NCBI GenBank assembly: GCA_016191085.1
Contig: JACPPJ010000015.1
Location: 1 to 64,000, forward strand
Length of the DNA: 64,000 nt
Reading direction: 5' to 3'
Source of the DNA: Acidobacteriota bacterium
Lineage (GTDB): Bacteria; Acidobacteriota; Terriglobia; 2-12-FULL-54-10
This document shows, piece after piece, positions 45,399 to 56,373 of this stretch. The notes under the pieces were generated by a model that saw only the letters and a program-made list of their open reading frames with translations, was not told where the DNA came from and did not search any database. A program made the translations under genes and the position numbers. Each line of letters begins with the position of its first letter. The first letter of the stretch is position 1.

Positions 45399-45468
45399 AT
45401 ACCTATGATATCGCGTGATAGCTGCCTCTGGCGCTCATTCGTTGACAGAGAACAAGCAGCGGTAGCGC

Positions 45469-45538
45469 AGGGTTTGATCTTTTTCAAACCCTGCGGCTCT
45501 TCTCCGGACAGGCCGCAGCGTTTGAAAAGCGCAAACGC
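45469..45538 (-). promoter_or_regulatory. Three adjacent hairpins between moeA and glnS
   Basis: CAGGGTTTGA/TCAAACCCTG (45469-45493), CTGCGGC/GCCGCAG (about 45491-45517) and GCGTTTG/CAAACGC (45518-45538) are in series. For minus-strand transcription they lie after moeA and before glnS. They could end moeA transcripts or form a structured glnS leader; no poly-T tract decides it. Confidence 0.45.
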
Positions 45539-45559
45539 ATGTTTACAGAAAAGAAGCAG

Positions 45560-46768
45560 TCAGCGCGTCAGGACGGAGACCCACTCTCCTGCTTTTATTT
45601 CGGCGGCCTCCTCGGGCACGGCCAGGTAGCAATTTGCGCGGTTCAGGCTGGCGATATCGCCGGAGCCTTTCCATTCCACCACTGAGACAGACGGGTCGTA
45701 ATAATCGCCCTCCAGCAGCGCGGGAAGAAAGGAGGCCAAACCCGGCTTGCGGCGGAAGTCGCGCGCCAGCCTGGCACGCAGGAATCGCAACGGTGCGCTT
45801 GCTTCTCCTGAGAGCAATGCCAGCGCGGGCCGGACAAATAGTTCGAAGGTGACCATAGTGGAAAGCGGGTTTCCAGGCAGCCCAAAGAAGAAAGTGCCGT
45901 GCGCGCGCCCAAAGACGAGCGGTCTGCCGGGCTGAATCAGGACGCCGTCGAAGAAGAACTCCGCGCCAAACTCGGCCAGCACTTTTTCCACCAAGTCATA
46001 TTTCCCCATCGAGACGCCACCGCTGAGCAGCAGGAGATCGCTCTTGAGTCCCTCTGCAATCATTTCTGCGAGTCGGTCTTCGCGATCCAGAGCAACCCCC
46101 AGAGGTACCGGCGTGCAATGCTCGGCCTTGACCTGCGCGTATAGCGAGTAGCCGTTGCTGTTGCGAATCTGGAACGGTCCTGGCGTCTGCTCCACTTCGA
46201 CGACCTCATCGCCGGTGGGAATGATAGCCACACGCGGCTGCCGACATACGCTCACCGATGAGCGACCCACGCTAGCCATCAAAGCTACCTCACCATAACG
46301 GATTCGGCGGCCCGGCTCGATCAGTAAATCGCCACTACGCGCCTCGCTACCGCGTGCGACTACATTCTCGCCAGGCGATACGGCGCGGTTCACTTCAACT
46401 GCATCACCGTCGCGCTCCGTATATTCAACCATCACGACAGCATCAGCGCCCTCCGGGACTGGTGCGCCGGTCATGATCTCCACGCACTCCGTCTCCGCTA
46501 TGGATCCGGAAAACGCGCTTCCGGCCTTCACCTGTCCTTTGCACCGCAATCGCATGGGCAACTGGGAAACGTCCTGCGCACGGACAGCGAAGCCGTCGCG
46601 GGTAGAGCGAGGAAATGGAGGAAAATCGCGGTCGGCGTGGATCGGCTCGGCGAGCACGCGCCCTTGGCTGTCGAGGAGCGGCAGACGCTCGGATGCAGGC
46701 GTGCCACCTGCAGAGCGAATCTGTGCGATTACGGTTTCGCGCGCCTGCGTAAACGTAAGGACGGCCAC
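45560..46768 (-). CDS. moeA: Molybdopterin molybdenumtransferase MoeA
   Basis: Inserts molybdate into adenylylated molybdopterin, the last step common to all Mo cofactors and needed for NarG. 402 residues from the GTG at 46768; longer in-frame starts reach into a repeat. Motifs: ADRDFPPFPRSTRDGFAVRA, EIMTGAPVPEGADAVVMVEY, IIPTGDEVVEVEQTPGPFQI, LLSGGVSMGKYDLV, GLPGNPLSTMVTFELFV, as in MoeA and gephyrin. The window has no other moa/mob gene. It lies 82 nt after purA, with a palindromic repeat between. Confidence 0.93.
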   Translation of the reverse strand: MAVLTFTQARETVIAQIRSAGGTPASERLPLLDSQGRVLAEPIHADRDFPPFPRSTRDGFAVRAQDVSQLPMRLRCKGQVKAGSAFSGSIAETECVEIMTGAPVPEGADAVVMVEYTERDGDAVEVNRAVSPGENVVARGSEARSGDLLIEPGRRIRYGEVALMASVGRSSVSVCRQPRVAIIPTGDEVVEVEQTPGPFQIRNSNGYSLYAQVKAEHCTPVPLGVALDREDRLAEMIAEGLKSDLLLLSGGVSMGKYDLVEKVLAEFGAEFFFDGVLIQPGRPLVFGRAHGTFFFGLPGNPLSTMVTFELFVRPALALLSGEASAPLRFLRARLARDFRRKPGLASFLPALLEGDYYDPSVSVVEWKGSGDIASLNRANCYLAVPEEAAEIKAGEWVSVLTR

Positions 46769-46785
46769 AGTACGCCTCAACGGCT

Positions 46786-46868
46786 GTAGCCACGGCATGC
46801 ATTTTATGCCGTGGGTTGTAATGGTGCATCCGAAAAGATCCCACGGCACACCAAACGTGCCGCGGCTA
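46786..46868. repeat. GTAGCCACGGC-type palindromic repeat
   Basis: Outer arms TGTAGCCACGGC and GCCGCGGCTACC frame two hairpins, CCACGGCAT/ATGCCGTGG and CCACGGCAC/GTGCCGCGG. It fills the purA-moeA spacer and touches the last codons of purA. Related copies are at 16541-16627 and 54558-54584. Confidence 0.65.
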
Positions 46869-48176
46869 CCTATCGGTAAGCAGCTTCTGCAGTTTTGTAC
46901 CTGGAAGAACGATTCCCTGCTGCCGTTCAGGACCGGTGGAGATCATGGCAACCTCTACGCCCAGTCTTGAACCGATGAATTCCAAATATTCGCGTGCTTG
47001 CTTGGGTAGATCTTCATATCGCTGGAGTCCAAAGGTAGATTGCTTCCAACCGGGCAAGGTTTCGTAGATAGGATGGACCCTCGCCAGCATATCGGCGAGC
47101 GGAGGCATCTCCTCAATCCGGGACCCTTCGTATTCATACGCGGTGCAGACGGGGATTTCATCCAGCGTGTCGAGGACGTCTAGTTTGGTAATGATCAGAC
47201 TGTCGAGCCCGTTGACCATCGAGCTATAGCGCAGGACTGGAAGATCCAGCCAACCGCATCGCCGCGAACGCCCAGTGACCGCACCGTATTCCTTACCACG
47301 GCCTCGCAGAGTCTCACCCATGGTGGAGTTCTCTTCCGTTGGAAACGGCCCGCCTCCCACTCTCGTTGTATATGCTTTCGAGACTCCTACAACTCCCGCA
47401 ATTCGCGTAGGAGCAACACCAAGCCCGGTGCACGCTCCGCCAGCCGTAGAGCTGGACGAAGTGACGTAGGGATATGTTCCGTGGTCCAGGTCCAGCATGG
47501 TTCCCTGGGCTCCTTCGAACAACACCGACTGGCCCGCGTCCATCTGGCGGTTCAGAAACATGGATGTATCCGTGATGAGCGGCTTCAGGCGCCTGCAAAG
47601 CACAAGGTACTCGGCGACGATAGGGGCCGTATCAACGGCAGCATCGCAGCCCCAAGCGCGCAGCACTAGCTGCTTCTCTGCGACTGCGGTCTCGACCAGA
47701 CAACGAAAGTTAGTCTCGTCCAGAATATCTCCGACGCGAATTCCCCGCCTGCCCGCTTTGTCTTCGTAAGCGGGACCGATGCCGCGGGACGTGGTTCCGA
47801 TGCTGATCCGTTTGCTGACGCGTTCGGATTCTCTTTCAAACAGTCTGTGGTAAGGAAAAATCAGATGCGCGCGATTGCTGATGAACAGCCGACGATCAAT
47901 ATCGACGCCGTTCTGCTCCAAGGCGTCCACTTCTTTGAGCAGCGCCGCAGGGTCCACCACCAGTCCATTGCCGATGACGCCTATTTTGCCTGATCGCAAC
48001 AGGCCGCAAGGGATCAATTGCAGGACGAAACGATTGGTGCCGATCTCGACAGTGTGGCCGGCGTTGTGGCCTCCCTGATAGCGGGCGACAATGTCGAAGC
48101 TCTCCGAGAGCAGGTCGACAATCTTGCCCTTGCCCTCGTCACCCCATTGCGCGCCGACGATGATCAGATTGCTCAT
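46866..48176 (-). CDS. purA: Adenylosuccinate synthetase
   Basis: Joins IMP and aspartate with GTP to form adenylosuccinate, in AMP synthesis. 436 residues from the ATG at 48176; the reading frame extends 24 codons farther but the family N terminus is here. Motifs: [15 protein letters not shown] (GTP-binding, catalytic Asp, residues 7-21), GGHNAGHT with the catalytic His, [19 protein letters not shown], and [20 protein letters not shown]. Family length about 430. It precedes moeA on the same strand. Confidence 0.96.
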   Translation of the reverse strand: MSNLIIVGAQWGDEGKGKIVDLLSESFDIVARYQGGHNAGHTVEIGTNRFVLQLIPCGLLRSGKIGVIGNGLVVDPAALLKEVDALEQNGVDIDRRLFISNRAHLIFPYHRLFERESERVSKRISIGTTSRGIGPAYEDKAGRRGIRVGDILDETNFRCLVETAVAEKQLVLRAWGCDAAVDTAPIVAEYLVLCRRLKPLITDTSMFLNRQMDAGQSVLFEGAQGTMLDLDHGTYPYVTSSSSTAGGACTGLGVAPTRIAGVVGVSKAYTTRVGGGPFPTEENSTMGETLRGRGKEYGAVTGRSRRCGWLDLPVLRYSSMVNGLDSLIITKLDVLDTLDEIPVCTAYEYEGSRIEEMPPLADMLARVHPIYETLPGWKQSTFGLQRYEDLPKQAREYLEFIGSRLGVEVAMISTGPERQQGIVLPGTKLQKLLTDR

Positions 48177-48331
48177 TCCGCTGGAACTCCGCGCCAATTC
48201 AGACGCACCCCGCGTCGTGGTCAATCGCGTAGACGCGATTTGACGCACCGAAACATCATAACCTGAATTTGAGAAAATTCCAGATGAAGCGTTTCTCCGA
48301 ACGAATCTTTCGATGGGGGTGCTACGAGACT

Positions 48332-48661
48332 TTACATAACGTGCTTCTTAAGCAGGTTCTCGATGGTTTCGCGGCTAGCCGCGCCAACCAACTGCTCCTG
48401 CACTTGCCCGTTCTTGAAGAGGAGCAGCGTGGGGATGCCGCGGATGCCGTAGCGCTGCGGGGTGGACTGGTTTTCATCCACATTCACTTTGCCGATCTTG
48501 GCCTTGCCGGCGTACTCAGTCGCCAGAGCTTCCACGGCGGGCGCTATCATACGGCAGGGTCCGCACCACACCGCCCAAAAGTCTACCAGGACGGGCTTAT
48601 CGGACTTTAATACCTCTTGCTCAAAGCTCTGATCCGTAAACTCCAGAACGTTACCAGCCAT
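48332..48661 (-). CDS. trxA: Thioredoxin
   Basis: 109-residue cytoplasmic thiol-disulfide carrier with the classical active site WCGPC (Cys33, Cys36) and cis-Pro motif [13 protein letters not shown]. It has no signal peptide. It would be the electron source for CcdA as well as for ribonucleotide reductase and others. It stands between purA and glgA on the same strand with 150- and 66-nt gaps and is probably separately transcribed. Confidence 0.96.
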   Translation of the reverse strand: MAGNVLEFTDQSFEQEVLKSDKPVLVDFWAVWCGPCRMIAPAVEALATEYAGKAKIGKVNVDENQSTPQRYGIRGIPTLLLFKNGQVQEQLVGAASRETIENLLKKHVM

Positions 48662-48727
48662 TCAGACCTCCATGCTAGCTTCCAGTGATTAGATGTACTC
48701 ACCGCCGTGTAGTTTCAGGCCTATTTC

Positions 48728-50344
48728 TTACTTTTTCTTTTTGTCGGCCGGTGGTTTCTTCTTTTCAGACGCAGGCTTAGGGCCGGCGCTTTTCTTCACC
48801 GCTGTGCTTGGCCTTGCCGCGCGCTTGGCAGGCTGCTTCTCCGATACGTGTTTTGGCTCCATTGATTGTAACTCAGGCACGACCCTGTCGCCGGCCATCT
48901 GCCTATAAAGAGCAGCGTACTCGCGCGCAGAGGCGTCCCAGGAGAAGTCCTCCTTCATGCCCGCGCGCATCAAGTGTCTCCATTCGTCGGGATTGTCGTA
49001 GACGCTGAGCGCCCGCAGCACCGTTTCCAGGAGCGCGATGCCCGAGAAAGCCGAGAATTGGAACCCCGTGCCGACCCCCGTCGAGGCGTCGTAATCTTCA
49101 ATGGTATCATCCAGTCCCCCGGTGGCGCGCACGACGGGCACTGTTCCATACCGGAGGCTATATATCTGGTTTAAACCGCATGGCTCATAGCGCGACGGCA
49201 TCAGGAACATGTCGGCCCCGGCCTCAATCTTGTGCGCCAGGACATCGTCATAAGCGACGCGAACACCGACCCGTTCAGGGAAACGCGCCGCGAGAGTGGT
49301 GAAGAGCTTTTCGTACTGCGCCTCGCCATTGCCCAAAGCGACGAGACGGACGTTCTCGGCCATCAGGCGCTCAGCAACTTCGGCGATCAGGTCGAACCCC
49401 TTTTGTCGTGTAAAGCGCGACACAATGCCGATCAGCGGAATGGAGGTGTCGTCAGGCAACCCAAACTGACGCAGCAAATCTTGCTTGCAAGCGGTCTTGC
49501 CGTCCAAATTAGAGGCATCGTAATGCGCGGCGATGTGAGGATCGACCGCCGGGTCCCACTGCGAATAGTCTACTCCGTTGAGAATCCCGTGGATCTTCTC
49601 CGCGCGATCCCGCAGCACTCCATCCAAACCGAAGCCGTATTCGGGCGTCTGAATCTCCTGGGCGTATTTGCGGCTCACCGTGGTAATGGCGTCAGAGTAA
49701 ACTAACGCGCCCTTCAGGAAATTGATCTTGCCGTAGAACTCCAGACGGTCTACGCGAAACATGTCGAGCGGCAAACCTGCGCGGCTCAGGGCATCGTACG
49801 GGAACAACCCCTGATAGCCCAAATTGTGCACCGTGAAAATGATCGGCACGGCTTGTAGAGCGGGGTCGGACGCATAGGCCGTCCTCAGCATCACCGGAAC
49901 CAAGCCAGCCTGCCAGTCATGGCAGTGGATCAGGTGCGGTGGAAAAATGGTCTTGGCGATCTCCAGCACGGTACGCGAAAACAGCGCGAATCTTTCAGGA
50001 TTATCTGTGTAGTCTGTGCCGCTGGGACCCACGTAAAGGGAATCGCGATCGAAGAAAGGAGGGTAATCAACAAAAAACCACCGCACCGAGTCCGTCGTCG
50101 GACCCTGCAAGATGCTCGGGAACCGCAGCCCGTCTCCGAGCGCTACGGTGAGGCTGGATACCAGTTGCTTAGAATTCTCCAGACGGGTCGATTTATAGCG
50201 TGGCAGCACTACGCCAACCTGAACGCCATTGGATGCGAGCGCCTGTGGTAAGGCACCGATCACATCCGCTAACCCGCCGGTCTTTGAATAAGGGACGCCT
50301 TCGGAAGCCGCTATTAGTACGCGCAACGGATTTGTTGTAGGCAT
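48728..50344 (-). CDS. glgA: Glycogen synthase GlgA with a Lys-rich C-terminal tail
   Basis: ADP-glucose-dependent glucan synthase (GT5). 538 residues from the ATG at 50344; an upstream in-frame extension of 93 residues is unlike the family. N-terminal KTGGLADVIGALPQALA binds ADP-glucose; the second Rossmann half has GIVSRFTRQKGFDLIAEV and FLMPSRYEPCGLNQIYSLRY. The last 40 residues are Lys/Pro/Ala-rich and end in KKPPADKKKK, an unusual disordered tail that might bind nucleic acid or glycogen. Divergent from tkt across a 156-nt spacer. Confidence 0.93.
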   Translation of the reverse strand: MPTTNPLRVLIAASEGVPYSKTGGLADVIGALPQALASNGVQVGVVLPRYKSTRLENSKQLVSSLTVALGDGLRFPSILQGPTTDSVRWFFVDYPPFFDRDSLYVGPSGTDYTDNPERFALFSRTVLEIAKTIFPPHLIHCHDWQAGLVPVMLRTAYASDPALQAVPIIFTVHNLGYQGLFPYDALSRAGLPLDMFRVDRLEFYGKINFLKGALVYSDAITTVSRKYAQEIQTPEYGFGLDGVLRDRAEKIHGILNGVDYSQWDPAVDPHIAAHYDASNLDGKTACKQDLLRQFGLPDDTSIPLIGIVSRFTRQKGFDLIAEVAERLMAENVRLVALGNGEAQYEKLFTTLAARFPERVGVRVAYDDVLAHKIEAGADMFLMPSRYEPCGLNQIYSLRYGTVPVVRATGGLDDTIEDYDASTGVGTGFQFSAFSGIALLETVLRALSVYDNPDEWRHLMRAGMKEDFSWDASAREYAALYRQMAGDRVVPELQSMEPKHVSEKQPAKRAARPSTAVKKSAGPKPASEKKKPPADKKKK

Positions 50345-50500
50345 AATTAGCAAAGTAACCAGCGCCGAGCAGGTTGTCAAGAAAAGCGACGGGCCGATGC
50401 GAAAACGGGAGGCGAGGTACCCCGCAGACGGATTTCCGAGTAATATAGAAGGCTTTGACCACCGGTCCATAGCAGAAGATTGAGGCCACCGGAGATCACG

Positions 50501-52531
50501 ATGCCAGAGAAAGCAAGCCCGTCCGCTGCGCCCCCTGTAGAACAACAACGCCTGGATCAGGTGTGCATCAACACCATTCGCGCGCTGGCCATGGATGCCG
50601 TAGAGAAAGCCAAGTCCGGGCACCCAGGCATGCCTATGGGCGCCGCCGCCATGGCTTATGTTCTATGGACGAAGTTTCTAAGGCACAACCCGCGCGATCC
50701 CAAGTGGCCCAACCGCGACCGCTTTGTTCTCTCTGCCGGACACGGCTCCATGCTGCTTTACTCATTACTCCACCTGACCGGCTACGATCTTTCGCTCGAT
50801 GACCTGAAACAATTCCGTCAGTGGGGCAGCAAAACTCCAGGCCATCCCGAGCACGGTCTCGTTCCCGGCGCTGAGGCGACAACAGGACCGTTAGGACAGG
50901 GCTTTGGAAACGGCGTAGGCATGGCTATCGCGGAGCGCTATCTCGCCGCCTACTTCAACCGTCCGGGTTATCCCATCGTAGATCACTTTACGTACGCGAT
51001 TTGCAGCGATGGCGATCTGATGGAGGGTGTCGCTTCCGAGGCCGCGTCGCTGGCCGGCCATCTAAAACTCGGCAAGCTGATTTATCTATACGACGACAAC
51101 AACATCACCATTGAAGGATCCACGGATCTGGCGTTCAGCGAAAACGTGTCCCAGCGATTCGAGGCCTATGGGTGGCACGTGCAGGAGATTGACGGAAACG
51201 ATCTGAAGGCGGTCACCAACGCTTTGGCAGATGCCCGAGCGGTGCTAGACCGGCCATCGTTGATCCGCGCTCACACTCACATTGCATTCGGCAGCCCAAA
51301 TAAGCAGGACACGGCCGGAGCCCACGGCGCGCCTCTCGGAGCCGACGAGGTCAAAGCCACCAAAGAGGCGCTGGATTGGCCGCTGGAGCCTGCTTTCTAC
51401 GTGCCGGATGAGGCGTTGAAGCATTTCCGCGAGGCCGTAACCAGAGGCCAGGCTCGCCAAGCGGAGTGGCAGGCGCGCTTCGAGGCTTACGCACAAGCAT
51501 TCCCCGAATTAGCCGAGCAGTGGCGTCAGGCGATGGACCACGACTTGCCGCCGGGATGGGAAAGGACCCTACCGCGCTTCACTCCAGACCAGGGCCTCGC
51601 AACGCGCCAGGCCTCGGGAAAAGTGTTGAATGCGATTGCGCCTATCGTGCCCACGCTCATCGGCGGCTCGGCGGACCTGGCGCCTTCGACCGACACACTG
51701 TTGAAGAATGCAGAAAGTTTCCAGGTCTCGCCATCGGGCAGAAACTTTCATTTCGGTGTCCGCGAGCATGGCATGGGCGCGGCTCTGAACGGAATGGCGC
51801 TGCACGGTGGAGTTCGGCCCTTCGGCGCGACATTCCTGGTGTTTTCTGATTACATGCGGCCGTCCATCCGGCTGGCAGCGATGACGGAACTGCCGGTGAT
51901 CTACGTCTTTACGCATGACAGCGTCGGCCTAGGCGAAGATGGCCCTACGCACCAGCCAATCGAGCACCTGGCGTCCCTGCGCGCTATACCGAATTTGACG
52001 GTCGTCCGTCCAGCGGACCCGAATGAAACCGCCGCGGCGTGGCGTGTCGCGCTGGAGCGCAGGACAGGACCCACCGCGCTCATCCTTACACGCCAGAAGG
52101 TGCCGACGCTCGATCAGACCAAGTTCGGTTCGGCTGATTTGCTCGTCAAAGGAGCGTACGTGCTCGCCGATTCCGGACAACCGCAATTGCGCCTCATCCT
52201 GATCGCGACGGGCTCCGAGGTTGACGTCGCATTGCAAGCAAAAAATTTGCTCGAAGCGAAGGGGATTGGGACGCGCGTCGTGAGCATGCCTTGCTGGAAG
52301 TTCTTCCGTGAGCAGCCGCGAAGCTATCGTGATGCAGTGCTGCCGCCACAGCTCAAAGCACGCTTGGCCGTTGAGGCAGCGTCGCCCATGGGCTGGCTGG
52401 AATGGGTGGGCGAGGCGGGAGCGGTCTTGGGTATAGAGCGATTCGGCGCCTCCGCGCCGGGTGAAGTGGTCTTGAAACAATTTGGATTTGGGCCGGAGAA
52501 TGTGGCAGCAAAGGCAGAAGCTCTGTTGTAG
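50501..52531 (+). CDS. tkt: Transketolase
   Basis: Thiamine-diphosphate enzyme of the non-oxidative pentose phosphate pathway. 676 residues from the ATG at 50501, which follows GGAGATCACG; a start 21 nt earlier is less likely. Motifs: [17 protein letters not shown] near the N terminus, [18 protein letters not shown], the ThDP motif [20 protein letters not shown], and [19 protein letters not shown] carrying the catalytic Glu. Followed 21 nt later by rpiB, making a two-gene pentose phosphate operon. Confidence 0.96.
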   Translation: MPEKASPSAAPPVEQQRLDQVCINTIRALAMDAVEKAKSGHPGMPMGAAAMAYVLWTKFLRHNPRDPKWPNRDRFVLSAGHGSMLLYSLLHLTGYDLSLDDLKQFRQWGSKTPGHPEHGLVPGAEATTGPLGQGFGNGVGMAIAERYLAAYFNRPGYPIVDHFTYAICSDGDLMEGVASEAASLAGHLKLGKLIYLYDDNNITIEGSTDLAFSENVSQRFEAYGWHVQEIDGNDLKAVTNALADARAVLDRPSLIRAHTHIAFGSPNKQDTAGAHGAPLGADEVKATKEALDWPLEPAFYVPDEALKHFREAVTRGQARQAEWQARFEAYAQAFPELAEQWRQAMDHDLPPGWERTLPRFTPDQGLATRQASGKVLNAIAPIVPTLIGGSADLAPSTDTLLKNAESFQVSPSGRNFHFGVREHGMGAALNGMALHGGVRPFGATFLVFSDYMRPSIRLAAMTELPVIYVFTHDSVGLGEDGPTHQPIEHLASLRAIPNLTVVRPADPNETAAAWRVALERRTGPTALILTRQKVPTLDQTKFGSADLLVKGAYVLADSGQPQLRLILIATGSEVDVALQAKNLLEAKGIGTRVVSMPCWKFFREQPRSYRDAVLPPQLKARLAVEAASPMGWLEWVGEAGAVLGIERFGASAPGEVVLKQFGFGPENVAAKAEALL

Positions 52532-52552
52532 CGTTCGGGAGGGAGAGCACAG

Positions 52553-53032
52553 ATGCGCATAGCCATCGGCGCCGATCACGCCGGATTTGAATTGAAGTCG
52601 CCGATCGTAGAGTTCCTGCACGCTATCGGTCACATCGCCGTGGACGTGGGCACTCACAGCAGCGCTCCCGTGGACTACCCCGACGTATCGCGCAAAGTGG
52701 CCGAGGCGATGCAACAAGGGCACGCCGAGTTGGGCATTCTGATCTGCGGCAGCGGCGTGGGAACCTCTGTTGCGGCGAACAAGTTTGCGGGCATTCGCGC
52801 CGCGGTTTGCCATGACACCTTCTCGGCGCACCAGGGACGCGAGGACGATGACGTAAACGTGCTGTGCCTGGGCGGCCGTGTTATCGGCAGGGCGCTGGCA
52901 TTGGAGATTGTCAGGACGTGGCTGGAGGCTGAATTTTCGGGCCTGGAGCGGCATCAGCGCCGGCTCGACAAAGTAATCGCAATCGAAAAGGAGAATGGCC
53001 TCGCGCCCGCAGGCAACACCCGGACCCGCTGA
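52553..53032 (+). CDS. rpiB: Ribose-5-phosphate isomerase B
   Basis: Interconverts ribose 5-phosphate and ribulose 5-phosphate. 159 residues, RpiB/LacAB fold: IAIGADHAGFELKSPIVEFL at the N terminus, GILICGSGVGTSVAANKF with the catalytic Cys, and HDTFSAHQGREDDDVNVLCL. It lies immediately after tkt. The last 10-15 residues past ERHQRRLDKVIAIE extend beyond the usual end. Confidence 0.95.
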   Translation: MRIAIGADHAGFELKSPIVEFLHAIGHIAVDVGTHSSAPVDYPDVSRKVAEAMQQGHAELGILICGSGVGTSVAANKFAGIRAAVCHDTFSAHQGREDDDVNVLCLGGRVIGRALALEIVRTWLEAEFSGLERHQRRLDKVIAIEKENGLAPAGNTRTR

Positions 53033-53234
53033 ATTCCCCACGTTCTTTACTTTTGCATTATTGGGAAGTAGGATGAAGCGAAGGGGAATTACGGGAGGTC
53101 ACGATGCTTTCAGCACCGCCAATTCCGGTACCGTGCGGCCCGTAAACTACTGAACGCCGGAATGGGCTCGTCACTCCCTCCGGTCCGTCCGCAGCCCCTT
53201 TTTATTACCCTCTCAGAGGAGATCCAAAGCTCTC

Positions 53235-54539
53235 ATGCCAGCCACTACTACGGAAACCGCTACGCTCACTGTCGGTGAAAAATCCATCCAGATGCCGACT
53301 GTTGCGGGCACTGAAAACGAGCACGCCATAGATATTTCTCAACTGCGCCAGCAAACCGGTTACATCACTCTTGACCACGGCTATATGAATACCGGTTCGT
53401 GTCTCAGCGCCATCACTTTTTTGGACGGAGAACAGGGAATTCTTCGCTATCGAGGCATTCCCATCGAGCAATTGGCCGAGAAATCAACCTTTATTGAGGT
53501 TTCATATCTTCTCATCTATGGCAAGCTGCCGACCAAACAGGAACTGGCTGACTTCACGACTCTCCTCACCCGGCATTCGATGATCCACGAGGATATGAAG
53601 CGGTTCTTTGATGGGTATCCCAGTACGGCTCATCCCATGGCCATTCTTTCGGCCATGATCTGTTCCATGTCCAGTTATTATCCGCAAGCTGTGGAACCCA
53701 AGCGGCAGCTCGAGCAGCTGGACATGACTGTGGCGCGCGTTCTGGCCAAGATGCCTACCATCGCGGCGTTTTCGTATAAGAAATCGATGGGCCAACCCTT
53801 CACATATCCAAAAAATTCGCTGAGCTATTGCGCCAACTTCCTCCACATGCTTTTTGCCGTGCCCGCGGAGGAATACCACGTCGATGCCGAAGTGGAGTGG
53901 GCGCTTAACCTACTTCTCATATTGCATGCCGACCACGAGCAGAACTGCAGCACCTCCACCGTGCGCCTGGTGGGGAGCAGCGGCTCGAATATGTTCGCCT
54001 CTATCGCGGCGGGTATCTGCGCCTTGTGGGGACGATTGCACGGCGGGGCGAACCAGGAAGTAATGGAGATGCTGGAACTCATCCACGCCGACGGCGACAA
54101 CGTCGATAAGTACATCGCGCTGGCAAAGGACAAGAAGTCCAAGTTCCGGCTCATGGGATTTGGGCACCGGGTGTATAAGAACTTCGATCCGCGCGCCAAG
54201 ATTATCAAGAGGGCCTGCGACGCGGTCCTGGCGAAGCTCGGCAAATCCGATCCGCTGCTCGATATCGCCAAACGGTTGGAGGAGCACGCTCTCAGCGACA
54301 ACTACTTCATCGATCACAAGCTCTACCCCAACGTGGACTTCTATAGCGGCATCATATATAAGGCGATTGGAATCCCGATCAACATGTTCACGGTGATGTT
54401 CGCTCTGGGACGTCTGCCCGGATGGATCGCCAACTGGAAGGAGATGCTGGAGTCGCCGAACACCAAGATCGGCCGCCCCCGGCAGATTTATACCGGTCCA
54501 ACCGAGCACAGTTACGTGCCAATCGAACAGCGGGGATAG
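53235..54539 (+). CDS. gltA: Citrate synthase (type I)
   Basis: Condenses oxaloacetate and acetyl-CoA. 434 residues, the hexameric bacterial length. Family landmarks: [39 protein letters not shown] with a catalytic His, [17 protein letters not shown] with a second His, and [16 protein letters not shown] with the catalytic Asp. The start ATG at 53235 follows AGAGGAGATCC at about 10 nt. A 202-nt spacer separates it from rpiB and probably holds its promoter. Confidence 0.96.
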   Translation: MPATTTETATLTVGEKSIQMPTVAGTENEHAIDISQLRQQTGYITLDHGYMNTGSCLSAITFLDGEQGILRYRGIPIEQLAEKSTFIEVSYLLIYGKLPTKQELADFTTLLTRHSMIHEDMKRFFDGYPSTAHPMAILSAMICSMSSYYPQAVEPKRQLEQLDMTVARVLAKMPTIAAFSYKKSMGQPFTYPKNSLSYCANFLHMLFAVPAEEYHVDAEVEWALNLLLILHADHEQNCSTSTVRLVGSSGSNMFASIAAGICALWGRLHGGANQEVMEMLELIHADGDNVDKYIALAKDKKSKFRLMGFGHRVYKNFDPRAKIIKRACDAVLAKLGKSDPLLDIAKRLEEHALSDNYFIDHKLYPNVDFYSGIIYKAIGIPINMFTVMFALGRLPGWIANWKEMLESPNTKIGRPRQIYTGPTEHSYVPIEQRG

Positions 54540-54557
54540 GTGCCCGTTAACGTTCTT

Positions 54558-54584
54558 AGCCACGGCGAAGTACTCGCCGTGGCT
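54558..54584. repeat. Hairpin after gltA, GTAGCCACGGC-type
   Basis: AGCCACGGCGA / TCGCCGTGGCT form an 11-bp perfect stem with a 5-nt loop, 18 nt after the gltA stop. There is no T-run. The core matches repeats at 16.6 and 46.8 kb. It may act as a transcript end or mRNA stabiliser. Confidence 0.6.
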
Positions 54585-54654
54585 GTCACCACCCTGCTTT
54601 ACAACGCGCTCCCCTCCCCGCATAATCCAATCAGAGCCGTACGGCCGCAATCTC

Positions 54655-56310
54655 ATGGCGACGAAACCCATATCCTCTGCCGCTGAGACACAGCAAGCTT
54701 CCCCAGCCGAGTCGCAACGGCTGGACCGCAATGTGCCGTTTACTACGGTCAGCGGCGTACCGGTTCGCGAACTGTACACGGAAGCTGACTTGGCCGAGTT
54801 GAGCTATGATCGCGACCTCGGCGATCCCGGAGAGTTTCCTTACACGCGCGGCATTCACCGCAGCATGTATCGCGGGAAGCTCTGGACCATGCGCCAGTTC
54901 AGCGGCTTCGCCACGCCGGAGGAAACCAATCAGCGCTACCGCTATCTGCTGTCGCAAGGCCAAACGGGATTGTCAGTGGCGTTTGATCTCCCCACATTGA
55001 TGGGCTACGACGCCGACAGCCCTCTTGCCGAAGGCGAGGTGGGCAAGTGCGGTGTGGCCGTTTCGTCGCTCGAAGATATGGAAACTCTGTTCCGCGATAT
55101 TCCGCTGGAACAGATCACCACCTCGATGACCATCAACTCGCCCGCCGCGGTGCTGTGGGCGATGTACCTGGTAGTTGCTGAAAAGCAGGGTGCGGACTGG
55201 AAGAAGATCTCCGGCACAATTCAGAACGATATCCTGAAGGAGTATATCGCGCAGAAGGAATTCATATACCCGCCGCGTCCTTCCATGCGCCTGGTGACGG
55301 ACACCATCGAGTTCGGCGCTCACGCGACGCCGCGATTTAATCCCATTTCGATCAGCGGCTATCACATCCGCGAAGCCGGCTCCACCGCGGTTCAGGAGCT
55401 GGCGTTCACGTTGCGCGACGGCATTGAATATGTCCAGCACGTCATTGATCGTGGCCTTCCCGTAGACGACTTCGCGCCGCGCCTGTCGTTCTTCTTCAAT
55501 GCTCACAACGACTTCTTCGAGGAGATCGCGAAGTACCGGGCGGCCAGGAAAATCTGGGCCACCGTCATGCGCGACCGCTTCGGCGCCAAGAACCCGCGCT
55601 CCTGGATGTGCCGGTTCCACACGCAGACTGCCGGCTGTTCGCTCACCGCGCAGCAACCCATGAACAACGTGGTCCGTACCACCATCCAAGCGCTCGCCGC
55701 GGTGCTCGGCGGAACGCAATCCCTGCATACCAATTCTCTCGATGAAGCGTTGGCCTTGCCCACCGAAGACACCGCCACGTTGGCGCTGCGCACGCAACAG
55801 GTACTCGCGTATGAAACCGGGGTCGTGAACACGGCAGACCCATTTGCCGGATCGTACTTTGTGGAACGGCTCACGCTCGACATGGAAGAAGCCTGCTACG
55901 AGTACTTCCGCAAAATTGACGACATGGGCGGCATGATCCCCGCCATCGAGCGCGGCTTCCCGCAGCAGGAGATCGCCAGGGCCTCGTATCAATACCAGCG
56001 GTCCATCGAGTCGGGAGAGAAGATTATCGTAGGCGTCAATGCATTTGCGGGAGAGCACCGATCGCCGGAAGTGCTTTCCATTGGTGAAAGCGTGGCCGAG
56101 CAGCAATCTGAAAAGCTGCGCCAGCTGAGAAAGTGCCGGGATGCGTCCCGTGCCAGCTCCGCGATCTCCGCCCTGGAAAAAGCCGCCCGAGACACCAATA
56201 ACATGATGCCCGCCATACTGGAATGCGTGCGCGCCTACTGCACCGTCGGCGAAATCTGCGACTGCCTGCGCACCGTCTTCGGAACGTATCAAGAAACCAG
56301 CGTCATATAA
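54655..56310 (+). CDS. B12-dependent acyl-CoA mutase large subunit (methylmalonyl-CoA mutase family)
   Basis: 551 residues: the TIM-barrel substrate domain of methylmalonyl-CoA mutase-type enzymes, without the C-terminal cobalamin-binding domain, so a separate B12 small subunit is needed (none seen here). Motifs: [90 protein letters not shown]. Where methylmalonyl-CoA mutases have the Tyr of RQYAGF, this one has Phe, as described for isobutyryl-CoA-type mutases, so the substrate is uncertain. Neighbours include an acyl-CoA dehydrogenase, which fits branched-chain acyl-CoA metabolism. Confidence 0.87.
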   Translation: MATKPISSAAETQQASPAESQRLDRNVPFTTVSGVPVRELYTEADLAELSYDRDLGDPGEFPYTRGIHRSMYRGKLWTMRQFSGFATPEETNQRYRYLLSQGQTGLSVAFDLPTLMGYDADSPLAEGEVGKCGVAVSSLEDMETLFRDIPLEQITTSMTINSPAAVLWAMYLVVAEKQGADWKKISGTIQNDILKEYIAQKEFIYPPRPSMRLVTDTIEFGAHATPRFNPISISGYHIREAGSTAVQELAFTLRDGIEYVQHVIDRGLPVDDFAPRLSFFFNAHNDFFEEIAKYRAARKIWATVMRDRFGAKNPRSWMCRFHTQTAGCSLTAQQPMNNVVRTTIQALAAVLGGTQSLHTNSLDEALALPTEDTATLALRTQQVLAYETGVVNTADPFAGSYFVERLTLDMEEACYEYFRKIDDMGGMIPAIERGFPQQEIARASYQYQRSIESGEKIIVGVNAFAGEHRSPEVLSIGESVAEQQSEKLRQLRKCRDASRASSAISALEKAARDTNNMMPAILECVRAYCTVGEICDCLRTVFGTYQETSVI

Positions 56311-56373
56311 CCGCCGTACGCCTTCCTCCCATCGTGCTCACGTGTTTTCAAATAGGGTATAATTCGGTTCGTT

